Positions 27,480 through 39,155 of a stretch of DNA of 64,000 nt are shown in pieces. Source of the DNA: Sinotaia quadrata (taxonomy: Eukaryota; Mollusca; Gastropoda; Architaenioglossa; Viviparidae). Made by a program: the position numbers and the translations under genes. The notes below the pieces were generated by a model. It was not told where the DNA came from and did no database searches. It saw only the letters and a program-made list of their open reading frames with translations. Numbering within the stretch: the stretch's first letter is position 1; each line of letters opens with the position of its first letter. The stretch is taken from assembly GCA_028829895.1 (NCBI GenBank), contig CM054179.1:44387617-44451616 (forward strand), in the 5' to 3' direction.

Positions 27480-28068
27480 AGTTTTATATGCAATTTATAT
27501 GCATAAATCAAATCCAAGACAATTTTTTTTTCACTTTTAATTTAATTTATGCTTACTTCCTAAGCTCAATCAAAATCGAAGGAGTGCATGTCACGGGGAA
27601 GAAGCCTAGCGCCAAAAATATTTTTTTATTATATACAAATCACCTGTATATTAGCACAGACAGTTTTGCTGACATTAGGTTATATAATATATTTTATAAT
27701 GTGCTTTTGTGTAATTATAGATTTATGTGATAGGTCTTATGCATTGTGTGAGTGTGACCTATTCACTAATGTATGAAAGATTTTGTTAATGAATAATTAA
27801 TATATTTCGATGTTAAGAATAAGTTAAACAATATGCTATATAATTAGGGCATTTTGGTCTTGAATGATCAACACGTGCAGGTCGCGTGCTAAGTGATGGT
27901 CATGAACTTTCGTTGATACCTGCCCCTAAAGTGCTGACTACTACTGACTCAGCAGATTTAAAGGAAAAGTTGAAGAAAGGAATAAAATGGGAAAAATAGA
28001 ATAACTGGCAGAGAGGTACCAGACTTTAGCTAGAAGGGAGACGAAAAATTCCTCCTTTTTCTCTCCTT
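27480..28068. repeat. Diverged copy of array-unit sequence outside the array
   Basis: Corresponds to about 29150-29700 of unit 1, with the gtgcatgtcacggggaagaa core. At its start, the phrase aaatcaaatccaagacaa is the reverse complement of the phrase preceding the same core at about 50945 and 53625, so an inversion or palindromic arm sits at the junction. Confidence 0.75.
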
Positions 28069-28187
28069 GTGACCAAGGTCAATGTTTTTTACGACGAAGA
28101 AAGCCACTGCGTATTAGAAGTGACGGCCAAGAGAGCGTGCAGCAGGAATAAAAGTAAACTTTCAAGGACCAAACCCATCACATGACT

Positions 28188-28228
28188 GAAACTTCTAGAA
28201 GGTTCTACAGTTCTCAAAATTGTATAAA
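28188..28228 (+). promoter_or_regulatory. Heat-shock-element-like site plus TATA-like box
   Basis: gaaacttctagaaggttc is four contiguous alternating nGAAn boxes, a textbook HSF-binding arrangement. TATAAA follows 17 bp after its end at 28223-28228. Function is inferred; both parts are conserved in the second copy of the block. Confidence 0.5.
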
Positions 28229-28549
28229 CAATTGTATAATTGTAGGAAGACTGAAGGCTAAATCTGGAGCCTTTTTAGGACTTTTACCTCGACCGGGTCT
28301 GTCAGGTCACCTAACCAGCACGCACCTTCCCCTTCGAGTTCGTAGCCTGACTTTCGAGAACAACCTGAAAAGTACGCCTCTCTATCTTCAGCTTCAGTGC
28401 GAGAGCTCTGTGGGCCGCACTCCTAAAACACAGAATTATCAAGACTTTTTCTTTCTTCCGTCATCACCGACTCTAGGGCAACAAAAGTTAACCTGATGCT
28501 GAATTTCCAAATATGTGATCATTCCCCTCAGAAGTTGTATATCTATAAA

Positions 28550-28587
28550 ATGAATACACCAATGAAATATACTACCAAGGATATTAA
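28550..28587 (+). pseudogene. 5' end of a type D linker-histone-like gene, truncated
   Basis: ATG opens MNTPMKYTTKDI, matching MSTPMKYTTKDIRNILEK at 45433. Homology stops exactly at a TTAA (28584-28587), and the sibling copy at 46428-46431 also changes partner at that TTAA. Confidence 0.5.
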
Positions 28588-28926
28588 CCCGTTGAGTGTC
28601 AGCGGGAAGAGTGCTTTCCCAAGTAAAAAACGTTTAGCCGTTGCCGGCAGGATAGGAGCATTCCCACCATTGCGCACACTCAGTCTTAGATACGTTAATC
28701 ATTCTAAATAACCACTCCCACTGAAGTCAACACGTGGTTAACTTCAGCAGCCAGTCTGATCAAAATTTTATGATTGGATATGCTAATTATAAAAATCACA
28801 TGACTGAATAGCATTTTGTCATTCAACCCTGTGTGCAAGAGGCAGCCATTGTGTGCATGAAGGAGAAAGCTAATATGTGTATTAAAGTGACAAGTGACTT
28901 TTAGAAATAAGCATTAAAAAAAACAC
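28588..28926. mobile_element. Possible piggyBac-like terminus (cccgttgagtg after TTAA)
   Basis: The TTAA target site followed by cccgttgagtgtcagcggg resembles piggyBac termini. No matching right terminus or second TTAA-flanked end is visible, so this is a weak call. The rest has no gene recognised. Confidence 0.25.
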
Positions 28927-28980
28927 AGAGTAAAAGCTACAAAGGACAATCGAAAATTTGAAATACTGCCTAGGATTAGA
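28927..28980 (+). pseudogene. Short linker-histone-like C-terminal fragment abutting the array
   Basis: Reads RVKATKDNRKFEILPRIR, aligning with RVRSTKDNRKFLLLPP of type B and VTKDNRKFKLLPP of type A. It ends exactly where the 3022-bp array begins. Confidence 0.6.
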
Positions 28981-29949
28981 TTATTTATATCATATGAAAG
29001 AGCAAATGTTTACAATGCATAAGATAAACTCAACTAATAATGCTTTCCAACAAAACTAAGTAGGTAAGTATCATCTGTTTCAAGACCGTAGAGCAAAGTA
29101 CTTTTATATCTTGAATTGCTTATTTTGACAGGTATAATATTGTAAAAAAATTTTTCTTGGATATGAATTATAATTTATGCTTACCTACTAAGCTCAATCA
29201 AAAGTGAGAGCGTGCATGTCACGGGGAAGAAGCCTAGCACCAAAAATATTTTTTTATTATATACAAATCACCTGTATTTTATTAGCACAGACAGTTTTGC
29301 TGACATTAGGTTATATATTTTTATAAAGTGTTTTTGTGTAATTATAGATTTATGTGTGGTCTGCGATAGATCGAAAGCATTGTGTGAGTGTGACCTATTC
29401 ACTATTGTGTATGAAAGATTTTGTTAATGAATAATTAATATATTTCGATGTTAAGAATTAGTTAAACAATATGCTATATAATTAGGGCATTTTGGTCTTG
29501 AATGATCAACACGTGCAGGTCGCATGCTAAGTGATGGTCATGAACTTTCGTTGATACATGCCCCTCAAAGTGCTGACTACTACTGACTCAGCAGATTTAA
29601 AGGAAAAGTTGAAGAAAGGAATAAAATGGGAAAAATAGAATAACTGGCAGAGAGGTACCAGACTTTACAGCTAGAAGGGAGACGAAAAATTCCTCCTTTT
29701 TCACTCCTCATTATCCAAATCAATTCACAGATGAAGAGAGAAAAATAATTTTAGAAATAAATATAAGAAAATGAAGGAATAAGAGCAACAAAAGACACGC
29801 AAAAAATTTAAACTGCTCCAAAATTCCTCCTTTTTCTCTCCTCGTCGCATCCTGTGTACAGGATGTGAAGGCAAGCCATCTGTACATTTTTCCGATGACA
29901 AAAGAGAAAGTTCAATGACTTGGATTTCATTTCCGTTGTGCTTGGGAAG

Positions 29950-30088
29950 CGGAAGCCGAAAGCGCCCCCTACATTAGCAAGCGACGAAGCGGTGTTCCTC
30001 ACGCATCCCCGACGGAGGGCGGTTGAGCGTGTGCGCCAAACTGGTGCTACCTGTTTCACCCCCTTCCCGCAGCCCTCCCACCCTCCAC
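29950..30088. other. GC-rich module (unit 1; repeated in every unit)
   Basis: GC- and CpG-rich against an AT-rich background, starting gcggaagccgaaagcgcccc and running through gacggagggcggttgagcgt. It recurs in each unit and at 45059-45266, 51892-52106 and 52583-52742. At the last two places it follows the stop of a type C gene, and at 45.2 and 52.1 kb it precedes a type D ORF, so it may be an intergenic or promoter region. A Pro/Arg-rich frame through it starts only at TTG. Confidence 0.6.
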
Positions 30089-30241
30089 CTCATACTCGAG
30101 CGATATATTCGAAAAAAGCGAATTATCGTGACCAGGGATGTTAGAAAATTTAAGATCCTACCCATAGAATGTAAAAAAATAAAAAATGGAACTGGAAGAA
30201 AAAAGACAAGTGGCTGTAAACAATTCCTTGAAAATTTTTAA
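30089..30241 (+). pseudogene. Truncated type A-like linker-histone-like gene, unit 1
   Basis: Reads LERYIRKKRIIVTRDVRKFK then a basic tail (KKTSGCKQFLENF) and a stop. This matches the C-terminal half of the 47402 ORF. The N-terminal half is replaced by the GC-rich module, the junction lying at the gagcgatatattcg phrase. The open frame reaches back to 30023 but only from a TTG, so expression as a protein is doubtful. Confidence 0.65.
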
Positions 30242-30310
30242 AATTTTTTTATATAAAAATATATCTGGTATGTACATTTGTTAATCTTCTTCTTCTTTAC
30301 GATTTCTTTT

Positions 30311-30429
30311 GTAACTAAGCAACATTCTATTTACAAGATTTAGACCAATTATTGCGGTTGCTCCAAACAAAATGTAACAGATTTTAATTTTTAGATCATT
30401 GCCTGCTCTAGGAGACTAAAAGTAATCAA
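30311..30429 (+). promoter_or_regulatory. Conserved upstream element of linker-histone-like genes (unit 1)
   Basis: Starts gtaactaagcaacattctat, contains a CCAAT motif in gaccaattattgcgg, and ends in a variable aggagac...caaATGG start context. The same element precedes units 2-5 (33333, 36355, 39378, 42400), and also 47280, 47768, 48835, 49726, 51238 and 51583. Conservation ahead of diverged coding regions suggests a shared promoter or 5' UTR. Confidence 0.55.
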
Positions 30430-30762
30430 ATGGCTCATAGGAAGAAAATTACTTTTAGAGATCTAATTCTTACATATAATCAAATCAAAAAAAATAGATG
30501 GCGAGTTTCAATAAAAACTCTTACTAAAAAACTTAAGAAAAAATATAGAAATAAAATTGTATCTACTGAAGTAGTGAAAAATATTTTAGAAAGATATATC
30601 ATGAAAAACCGGGTTCGTTCCACCAAAGACAACCGCAAATTCTTGTTACTACCACCAATACAAACAAGAAATAACAGATATAGAACAAAGAACAAAGAAC
30701 GAAGAACAAAAACCAGTGGCTTAAAAAAATACCTGGAAAATTTAAAATTTTTTTTTTTATAA
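30430..30762 (+). CDS. Type B linker-histone-like basic protein, 110 aa, unit 1
   Basis: No exact family recognised. The sequence opens MAHRKKITFRDLILTYNQIK, followed by NRWRVSIKTLTKKLKK, then VVKNILERYIMKNRVRSTKD, and ends in a K/R-rich tail. The order (helix, GVSL-like strand, helix, long helix, KFLLLP strand, basic tail) fits the winged-helix globular domain of histone H1/H5, where KxRxGVSLxALKKxL is the matching core. It would be expected to bind DNA in the nucleus. Here the usual Gly of GVS is Arg (WRVS). The start has the conserved caaATGG context. The frame is intact and conserved in five units, but their very recent common origin means this says little about selection. A minus-strand 140-aa frame overlapping it is a shadow. 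Confidence 0.6.
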   Translation: MAHRKKITFRDLILTYNQIKKNRWRVSIKTLTKKLKKKYRNKIVSTEVVKNILERYIMKNRVRSTKDNRKFLLLPPIQTRNNRYRTKNKERRTKTSGLKKYLENLKFFFL

Positions 30763-31393
30763 AAATATATCTGGTTTGTATATTTGTTAACCTTCTCTTT
30801 CTTCTTTACGATTTCTTTTCCCGGAATTGCATGGAAACTTTTCAACTTCTTGATGTTCTCAGATTCTGTTGAGTTTATTCGTGTGTCAGTTATTGTATGC
30901 ATTGTTTTTCCTAGGAATTGTGTTAATATATTTATAGAAATTTTTTTTTAAATGTGAGGAAGCTATTTGTAACTTCCTTTAAGTTTGTGGTTTTCTTGTT
31001 AATCTGTTTTTAAACTAGACAATTATAGCTCTTTTTGTTTCTAATCTGTTTATAAACTAGATTAGTACCAGATAAGAATTTTTATTTTCTATTGTGTGTG
31101 GGTTTTTTTTATAATTAACAGCAGCTGGGTTAAATATAAAGATGATATTTTCTTGTATGCATTGAGATGGCTTATTGGCATTAAACATTCTAAATTTGAA
31201 AATCTAAATGAATGAGACTAACAAAGTAACATAATATCAACTTGAAACATGCTTAGTTTACATTTTGTTTAAATTAAACATTGTTTTGCTGATATCATGC
31301 TTTATTTTTTTAAGTAATAGATATATTCATATATTTCAAGCACTGATATAATAATAATATAATTTAGCACATTTATTATGCTTTGTGTTTCAG

Positions 31394-31428
31394 CAATATG
31401 AAATCAAGAAAACACAGCACCAAGCACA
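31394..31428 (+). other. Putative 35-nt mini-exon within the unit
   Basis: A gtgtttcag acceptor, 35 nt containing ATG AAA TCA AGA AAA, then a strong gtaagt donor. Present in all five complete stretches (offset 3022). No transcript evidence; could be chance. Confidence 0.3.
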
Positions 31429-31470
31429 GTAAGTTTTATATTTTAAGACAAACATATTTCACAGCTAATT

Positions 31471-32163
31471 AAGTTACTCAGAAGGATGAAAAACATCAAA
31501 TCTGCTTCAGAAAGCCAAACACTTCATCAGACGAGTGGTACAGAATAGTTTACATGCTATAAGAGTTAAATTATTTATATCATATGAAAGAGCAAATATT
31601 TACAATGCATAAGATAAGCTCAACCAATAACGCTTTCCAACAAAACTAAGTAGGTAAGTATGGTCTGTTTCAAGACCGTACGCAAAGTACTTTTATATCT
31701 TGAATTGCATAGTTTAACAGGTGTAATATTGGAAAGATTTGGATAGAGTGCTATGTGTTGTAGATTTGGTCATCCCAATTTCTTTGCCAAGACTGATGAC
31801 ACAAAATCAGTAAAACAAAATTTAACATAAGATATATGGATATATCCCATTAACAATAACAGATCATTAATAGCAGAAAATTCTGAATTGTACATAAAGT
31901 TACTCAGAAGGATGAAAAACATCAAATCTGCTTCAGAAAGCCAAACACTTTATCAGATGAGTGGTACAGAATAGTTTACATGCTATAAGAGTTAAATTAT
32001 AATTATTTATATCATATGAAAGAGCAAATGTTTACAATGCATAAGATAAACTCAACTAATAATGCTTTCCAACAAAACTAAGTAGGTAAGTATCATCTGT
32101 TTCAAGACCGTAGAGCAAAGTACTTTTATATCTTGAATTGCTTATTTTGACAGGTATAATATT
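31471..32163. repeat. Internal direct duplication within the unit (two ~260-bp copies, 426 bp apart)
   Basis: 31471-31730 and 31897-32163 both run from aagttactcagaaggatgaa to taatattg, with about a dozen differences. Each copy carries ctaagtag|gtaagtat and, about 70 nt later, ttnacag|gt, resembling a very short intron. The first copy can also form the hairpin ggtct-gtttca-agacc. Another copy lies at 53345-53615. Confidence 0.8.
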
Positions 32164-33110
32164 GTAAAAAAATTTTTCTTGGATATGAATTATAATTTAT
32201 GCTTACCTACTAAGCTCAATCAAAAGTGAGAGCGTGCATGTCACGGGGAAGAAGCCTAGCACCAAAAATATTTTTTTATTATATACAAATCACCTGTATT
32301 TTATTAGCACAGACAGTTTTGCTGACATTAGGTTATATATTTTTATAAAGTGTTTTTGTGTAATTATAGATTTATGTGTGGTCTGCGATAGGTCGAAAGC
32401 ATTGTGTGAGTGTGACCTATTCACTATTGTGTATGAAAGATTTTGTTAATGAATAATTAATATATTTCGATGTTAAGAATTAGTTAAACAATATGCTATA
32501 TAATTAGGGCATTTTGGTCTTGAATGATCAACACGTGCAGGTCGCATGCTAAGTGATGGTCATGAACTTTCGTTGATACATGCCCCTCAAAGTGCTGACT
32601 ACTACTGACTCAGCAGATTTAAAGGAAAAGTTGAAGAAAGGAATAAAATGGGAAAAATAGAATAACTGGCAGAGAGGTACCAGACTTTACAGCTAGAAGG
32701 GAGACGAAAAATTCCTCCTTTTTCACTCCTCATTATCCAAATCAATTCACAAATGAAGAGAGAAAAATAATTTTCGAAATAAATATAAGAAAATGAAGGA
32801 ATAAGAGCAACAAAAGACACGCAAAAAATTTAAACTGCTCCAAAATTCCTCCTTTTTCTCTCCTCGTCGCATCCTGTGTACAGGATGTGAAGGCAAGCCA
32901 TCTGTACATTTTTCCGATGACAAAAGAGAAAGTTCAATGACTTGGATTTCATTTCCGTTGTGCTTGGGAAGCGGAAGCCGAAAGCACCCCCTACATTAGC
33001 AAGCGACGAAGCGGTGTTCCTCACGCATCCCCGACGGAGGGCGGTTGAGCGTGTGCGCCAAACTGGTGCTACCTGTTTCACCCCCTTCCCGCAGCCCTCC
33101 CACCCTCCAC

Positions 33111-33263
33111 CTCATACTCGAGCGATATATTCGAAAAAAGCGAATTATCGTGACCAGGGATGTTAGAAAATTTAAGATCCTACCCATAGAATGTAAAAAA
33201 ATAAAAAATGGAACTGGAAGAAAAAAGACAAGTGGCTGTAAACAATTCCTTGAAAATTTTTAA
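33111..33263 (+). pseudogene. Truncated type A-like gene, unit 2
   Basis: Same product as the unit 1 copy at 30089; the preceding GC-rich module differs by cacccc for gcgcccc. Confidence 0.65.
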
Positions 33264-33451
33264 AATTTTTTTATATAAAAATATATCTGGTATGTACATT
33301 TGTTAATCTTCTTCTTCTTTACGATTTCTTTTGTGACTAAGCAACATTCTATTTACAAGATTTAGACCAATTATTGCGGTTGCTCCAAACAAAATGTAAC
33401 AGATTTTAATTTTTAGATCATTGCCTGCTCTAGGAGACTAAAAGTAATCAA

Positions 33452-33784
33452 ATGGCTCATAGGAAGAAAATTACTTTTAGAGATCTAATTCTTACATATA
33501 ATCAAATCAAAAAAAATAGATGGCGAGTTTCAATAAAAACTCTTACTAAAAAACTTAAGAAAAAATATAGAAATAAAATTGTATCTACTGAAGTAGTGAA
33601 AAATATTTTAGAAAGATATATCATGAAAAACCGGGTTCGTTCCACCAAAGACAACTGCAAATTCTTGTTACTACCACCAATACAAACAAGAAATAACAGA
33701 TATAGAACAAAGAACAAAGAACGAAGAACAAAAACCAGTGGCTTAAAAAAATACCTGGAAAATTTAAAATTTTTTTTTTTATAA
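33452..33784 (+). CDS. Type B linker-histone-like protein, unit 2
   Basis: 110 aa; differs from unit 1 by Arg to Cys in TKDNCKFLLLPP. Its upstream element reads gtgactaagc instead of gtaactaagc. Both variants recur only in unit 4. Confidence 0.6.
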   Translation: MAHRKKITFRDLILTYNQIKKNRWRVSIKTLTKKLKKKYRNKIVSTEVVKNILERYIMKNRVRSTKDNCKFLLLPPIQTRNNRYRTKNKERRTKTSGLKKYLENLKFFFL

Positions 33785-36132
33785 AAATATATCTGGTTTG
33801 TATATTTGTTAACCTTCTCTTTCTTCTTTACGATTTCTTTTCCCGGAATTGCATGGAAACTTTTCAACTTCTTGATGTTCTCAGATTCTGTTGAGTTTAT
33901 TCGTGTGTCAGTTATTGTATGCATTGTTTTTCCTAGGAATTGTGTTAATATATTTATAGAAATTTTTTTTTAAATGTGAGGAAGCTATTTGTAACTTCCT
34001 TTAAGTTTGTGGTTTTCTTGTTAATCTGTTTTTAAACTAGACAATTATAGCTCTTTTTGTTTCTAATCTGTTTATAAACTAGATTAGTACCAGATAAGAA
34101 TTTTTATTTTCTATTGTGTGTGGGTTTTTTTTATAATTAACAGCAGCTGGGTTAAATATAAAGATGATATTTTCTTGTATGCATTGAGATGGCTTATTGG
34201 CATTAAACATTCTAAATTTGAAAATCTAAATGAATGAGACTAACAAAGTAACATAATATCAACTTGAAACATGCTTAGTTTACATTTTGTTTAAATTAAA
34301 CATTGTTTTGCTGATATCATGCTTTATTTTTTTAAGTAATAGATATATTCATATATTTCAAGCACTGATATAATAATAATATAATTTAGCACATTTATTA
34401 TGCTTTGTGTTTCAGCAATATGAAATCAAGAAAACACAGCACCAAGCACAGTAAGTTTTATATTTTAAGACAAACATATTTCACAGCTAATTAAGTTACT
34501 CAGAAGGATGAAAAACATCAAATCTGCTTCAGAAAGCCAAACACTTCATCAGACGAGTGGTACAGAATAGTTTACATGCTATAAGAGTTAAATTATTTAT
34601 ATCATATGAAAGAGCAAATATTTACAATGCATAAGATAAGCTCAACCAATAACGCTTTCCAACAAAACTAAGTAGGTAAGTATGGTCTGTTTCAAGACCG
34701 TACGCAAAGTACTTTTATATCTTGAATTGCATAGTTTAACAGGTGTAATATTGGAAAGATTTGGATAGAGTGCTATGTGTTGTAGATTTGGTCATCCCAA
34801 TTTCTTTGCCAAGACTGATGACACAAAATCAGTAAAACAAAATTTAACATAAGATATATGGATATATCCCATTAACAATAACAGATCATTAATAGCAGAA
34901 AATTCTGAATTGTACATAAAGTTACTCAGAAGGATGAAAAACATCAAATCTGCTTCAGAAAGCCAAACACTTTATCAGATGAGTGGTACAGAATAGTTTA
35001 CATGCTATAAGAGTTAAATTATAATTATTTATATCATATGAAAGAGCAAATGTTTACAATGCATAAGATAAACTCAACTAATAATGCTTTCCAACAAAAC
35101 TAAGTAGGTAAGTATCATCTGTTTCAAGACCGTAGAGCAAAGTACTTTTATATCTTGAATTGCTTATTTTGACAGGTATAATATTGTAAAAAAATTTTTC
35201 TTGGATATGAATTATAATTTATGCTTACCTACTAAGCTCAATCAAAAGTGAGAGCGTGCATGTCACGGGGAAGAAGCCTAGCACCAAAAATATTTTTTTA
35301 TTATATACAAATCACCTGTATTTTATTAGCACAGACAGTTTTGCTGACATTAGGTTATATATTTTTATAAAGTGTTTTTGTGTAATTATAGATTTATGTG
35401 TGGTCTGCGATAGGTCGAAAGCATTGTGTGAGTGTGACCTATTCACTATTGTGTATGAAAGATTTTGTTAATGAATAATTAATATATTTCGATGTTAAGA
35501 ATTAGTTAAACAATATGCTATATAATTAGGGCATTTTGGTCTTGAATGATCAACACGTGCAGGTCGCATGCTAAGTGATGGTCATGAACTTTCGTTGATA
35601 CATGCCCCTCAAAGTGCTGACTACTACTGACTCAGCAGATTTAAAGGAAAAGTTGAAGAAAGGAATAAAATGGGAAAAATAGAATAACTGGCAGAGAGGT
35701 ACCAGACTTTACAGCTAGAAGGGAGACGAAAAATTCCTCCTTTTTCACTCCTCATTATCCAAATCAATTCACAAATGAAGAGAGAAAAATAATTTTCGAA
35801 ATAAATATAAGAAAATGAAGGAATAAGAGCAACAAAAGACACGCAAAAAATTTAAACTGCTCCAAAATTCCTCCTTTTTCTCTCCTCGTCGCATCCTGTG
35901 TACAGGATGTGAAGGCAAGCCATCTGTACATTTTTCCGATGACAAAAGAGAAAGTTCAATGACTTGGATTTCATTTCCGTTGTGCTTGGGAAGCGGAAGC
36001 CGAAAGCACCCCCTACATTAGCAAGCGACGAAGCGGTGTTCCTCACGCATCCCCGACGGAGGGCGGTTGAGCGTGTGCGCCAAACTGGTGCTACCTGTTT
36101 CACCCCCTTCCCGCAGCCCTCCCACCCTCCAC

Positions 36133-36285
36133 CTCATACTCGAGCGATATATTCGAAAAAAGCGAATTATCGTGACCAGGGATGTTAGAAAATTTAAGAT
36201 CCTACCCATAGAATGTAAAAAAATAAAAAATGGAACTGGAAGAAAAAAGACAAGTGGCTGTAAACAATTCCTTGAAAATTTTTAA
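36133..36285 (+). pseudogene. Truncated type A-like gene, unit 3
   Basis: Equivalent of 30089-30241; no frame-changing differences seen. Confidence 0.65.
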
Positions 36286-36473
36286 AATTTTTTTATATAA
36301 AAATATATCTGGTATGTACATTTGTTAATCTTCTTCTTCTTTACGATTTCTTTTGTAACTAAGCAACATTCTATTTACAAGATTTAGACCAATTATTGCG
36401 GTTGCTCCAAACAAAATGTAACAGATTTTAATTTTTAGATCATTGCCTGCTCTAGGAGACTAAAAGTAATCAA

Positions 36474-36806
36474 ATGGCTCATAGGAAGAAAATTACTTTT
36501 AGAGATCTAATTCTTACATATAATCAAATCAAAAAAAATAGATGGCGAGTTTCAATAAAAACTCTTACTAAAAAACTTAAGAAAAAATATAGAAATAAAA
36601 TTGTATCTACTGAAGTAGTGAAAAATATTTTAGAAAGATATATCATGAAAAACCGGGTTCGTTCCACCAAAGACAACCGCAAATTCTTGTTACTACCACC
36701 AATACAAACAAGAAATAACAGATATAGAACAAAGAACAAAGAACGAAGAACAAAAACCAGTGGCTTAAAAAAATACCTGGAAAATTTAAAAATTTTTTTT
36801 TTATAA
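36474..36806 (+). CDS. Type B linker-histone-like protein, unit 3
   Basis: 110 aa; carries Arg in TKDNRKF and KIFFL at the C-terminus in place of KFFFL. Its 3' flank has agctctttctagtttc, one base longer than units 1, 2 and 4. Both variants recur in unit 5. Confidence 0.6.
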   Translation: MAHRKKITFRDLILTYNQIKKNRWRVSIKTLTKKLKKKYRNKIVSTEVVKNILERYIMKNRVRSTKDNRKFLLLPPIQTRNNRYRTKNKERRTKTSGLKKYLENLKIFFL

Positions 36807-39155
36807 AAATATATCTGGTTTGTATATTTGTTAACCTTCTCTTTCTTCTTTACGATTTCTTTTCCCGGAATTGCATGGAAACTTTTCAACTTCTTGATGT
36901 TCTCAGATTCTGTTGAGTTTATTCGTGTGTCAGTTATTGTATGCATTGTTTTTCCTAGGAATTGTGTTAATATATTTATAGAAATTTTTTTTTAAATGTG
37001 AGGAAGCTATTTGTAACTTCCTTTAAGTTTGTGGTTTTCTTGTTAATCTGTTTTTAAACTAGACAATTATAGCTCTTTCTAGTTTCTAATCTGTTTATAA
37101 ACTAGATTAGTACCAGATAAGAATTTTTATTTTCTATTGTGTGTGGGTTTTTTTTATAATTAACAGCAGCTGGGTTAAATATAAAGATGATATTTTCTTG
37201 TATGCATTGAGATGGCTTATTGGCATTAAACATTCTAAATTTGAAAATCTAAATGAATGAGACTAACAAAGTAACATAATATCAACTTGAAACATGCTTA
37301 GTTTACATTTTGTTTAAATTAAACATTGTTTTGCTGATATCATGCTTTATTTTTTTAAGTAATAGATATATTCATATATTTCAAGCACTGATATAATAAT
37401 AATATAATTTAGCACATTTATTATGCTTTGTGTTTCAGCAATATGAAATCAAGAAAACACAGCACCAAGCACAGTAAGTTTTATATTTTAAGACAAACAT
37501 ATTTCACAGCTAATTAAGTTACTCAGAAGGATGAAAAACATCAAATCTGCTTCAGAAAGCCAAACACTTCATCAGACGAGTGGTACAGAATAGTTTACAT
37601 GCTATAAGAGTTAAATTATTTATATCATATGAAAGAGCAAATATTTACAATGCATAAGATAAGCTCAACCAATAACGCTTTCCAACAAAACTAAGTAGGT
37701 AAGTATGGTCTGTTTCAAGACCGTACGCAAAGTACTTTTATATCTTGAATTGCATAGTTTAACAGGTGTAATATTGGAAAGATTTGGATAGAGTGCTATG
37801 TGTTGTAGATTTGGTCATCCCAATTTCTTTGCCAAGACTGATGACACAAAATCAGTAAAACAAAATTTAACATAAGATATATGGATATATCCCATTAACA
37901 ATAACAGATCATTAATAGCAGAAAATTCTGAATTGTACATAAAGTTACTCAGAAGGATGAAAAACATCAAATCTGCTTCAGAAAGCCAAACACTTTATCA
38001 GATGAGTGGTACAGAATAGTTTACATGCTATAAGAGTTAAATTATAATTATTTATATCATATGAAAGAGCAAATGTTTACAATGCATAAGATAAACTCAA
38101 CTAATAATGCTTTCCAACAAAACTAAGTAGGTAAGTATCATCTGTTTCAAGACCGTAGAGCAAAGTACTTTTATATCTTGAATTGCTTATTTTGACAGGT
38201 ATAATATTGTAAAAAAATTTTTCTTGGATATGAATTATAATTTATGCTTACCTACTAAGCTCAATCAAAAGTGAGAGCGTGCATGTCACGGGGAAGAAGC
38301 CTAGCACCAAAAATATTTTTTTATTATATACAAATCACCTGTATTTTATTAGCACAGACAGTTTTGCTGACATTAGGTTATATATTTTTATAAAGTGTTT
38401 TTGTGTAATTATAGATTTATGTGTGGTCTGCGATAGGTCGAAAGCATTGTGTGAGTGTGACCTATTCACTATTGTGTATGAAAGATTTTGTTAATGAATA
38501 ATTAATATATTTCGATGTTAAGAATTAGTTAAACAATATGCTATATAATTAGGGCATTTTGGTCTTGAATGATCAACACGTGCAGGTCGCATGCTAAGTG
38601 ATGGTCATGAACTTTCGTTGATACATGCCCCTCAAAGTGCTGACTACTACTGACTCAGCAGATTTAAAGGAAAAGTTGAAGAAAGGAATAAAATGGGAAA
38701 AATAGAATAACTGGCAGAGAGGTACCAGACTTTACAGCTAGAAGGGAGACGAAAAATTCCTCCTTTTTCACTCCTCATTATCCAAATCAATTCACAAATG
38801 AAGAGAGAAAAATAATTTTCGAAATAAATATAAGAAAATGAAGGAATAAGAGCAACAAAAGACACGCAAAAAATTTAAACTGCTCCAAAATTCCTCCTTT
38901 TTCTCTCCTCGTCGCATCCTGTGTACAGGATGTGAAGGCAAGCCATCTGTACATTTTTCCGATGACAAAAGAGAAAGTTCAATGACTTGGATTTCATTTC
39001 CGTTGTGCTTGGGAAGCGGAAGCCGAAAGCACCCCCTACATTAGCAAGCGACGAAGCGGTGTTCCTCACGCATCCCCGACGGAGGGCGGTTGAGCGTGTG
39101 CGCCAAACTGGTGCTACCTGTTTCACCCCCTTCCCGCAGCCCTCCCACCCTCCAC

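Larger units (their letters stand above)
28069..28587 (+). repeat. 519-bp block, left flank of the array
   Basis: Matches 45913-46431 along its whole 519 bp with no indels seen and only a handful of substitutions. It contains a 104-aa ORF (28182-28496, ATG start) conserved in both copies, an HSE/TATA-like site and, at its 3' end, an ATG opening MNTPMKYTTKDI. The ORF has no recognisable domain and its start overlaps the HSE, so the block may be a promoter and leader rather than coding sequence. Confidence 0.85.

Noticed and set aside
29840..29945. Possible THAP-like zinc finger (RRILCTGCEGKPSVHFSDDK ... MTW)
   Set aside because: The C-x2-C and W positions are suggestive, but the FxxFP core and the later C-x2-H are not there; too weak to call.
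29920..30144. Proline/arginine-rich 74-80-aa protein in the GC-rich module, present in every unit
   Set aside because: Starts at TTG, has no ATG, and its frame ends differently wherever the module joins other sequence. Conservation reflects recent duplication only.
30480..30902. 140-aa minus-strand ORF in each unit
   Set aside because: Antisense shadow of the type B gene and its AT-rich flank; hydrophobic, low-complexity composition.
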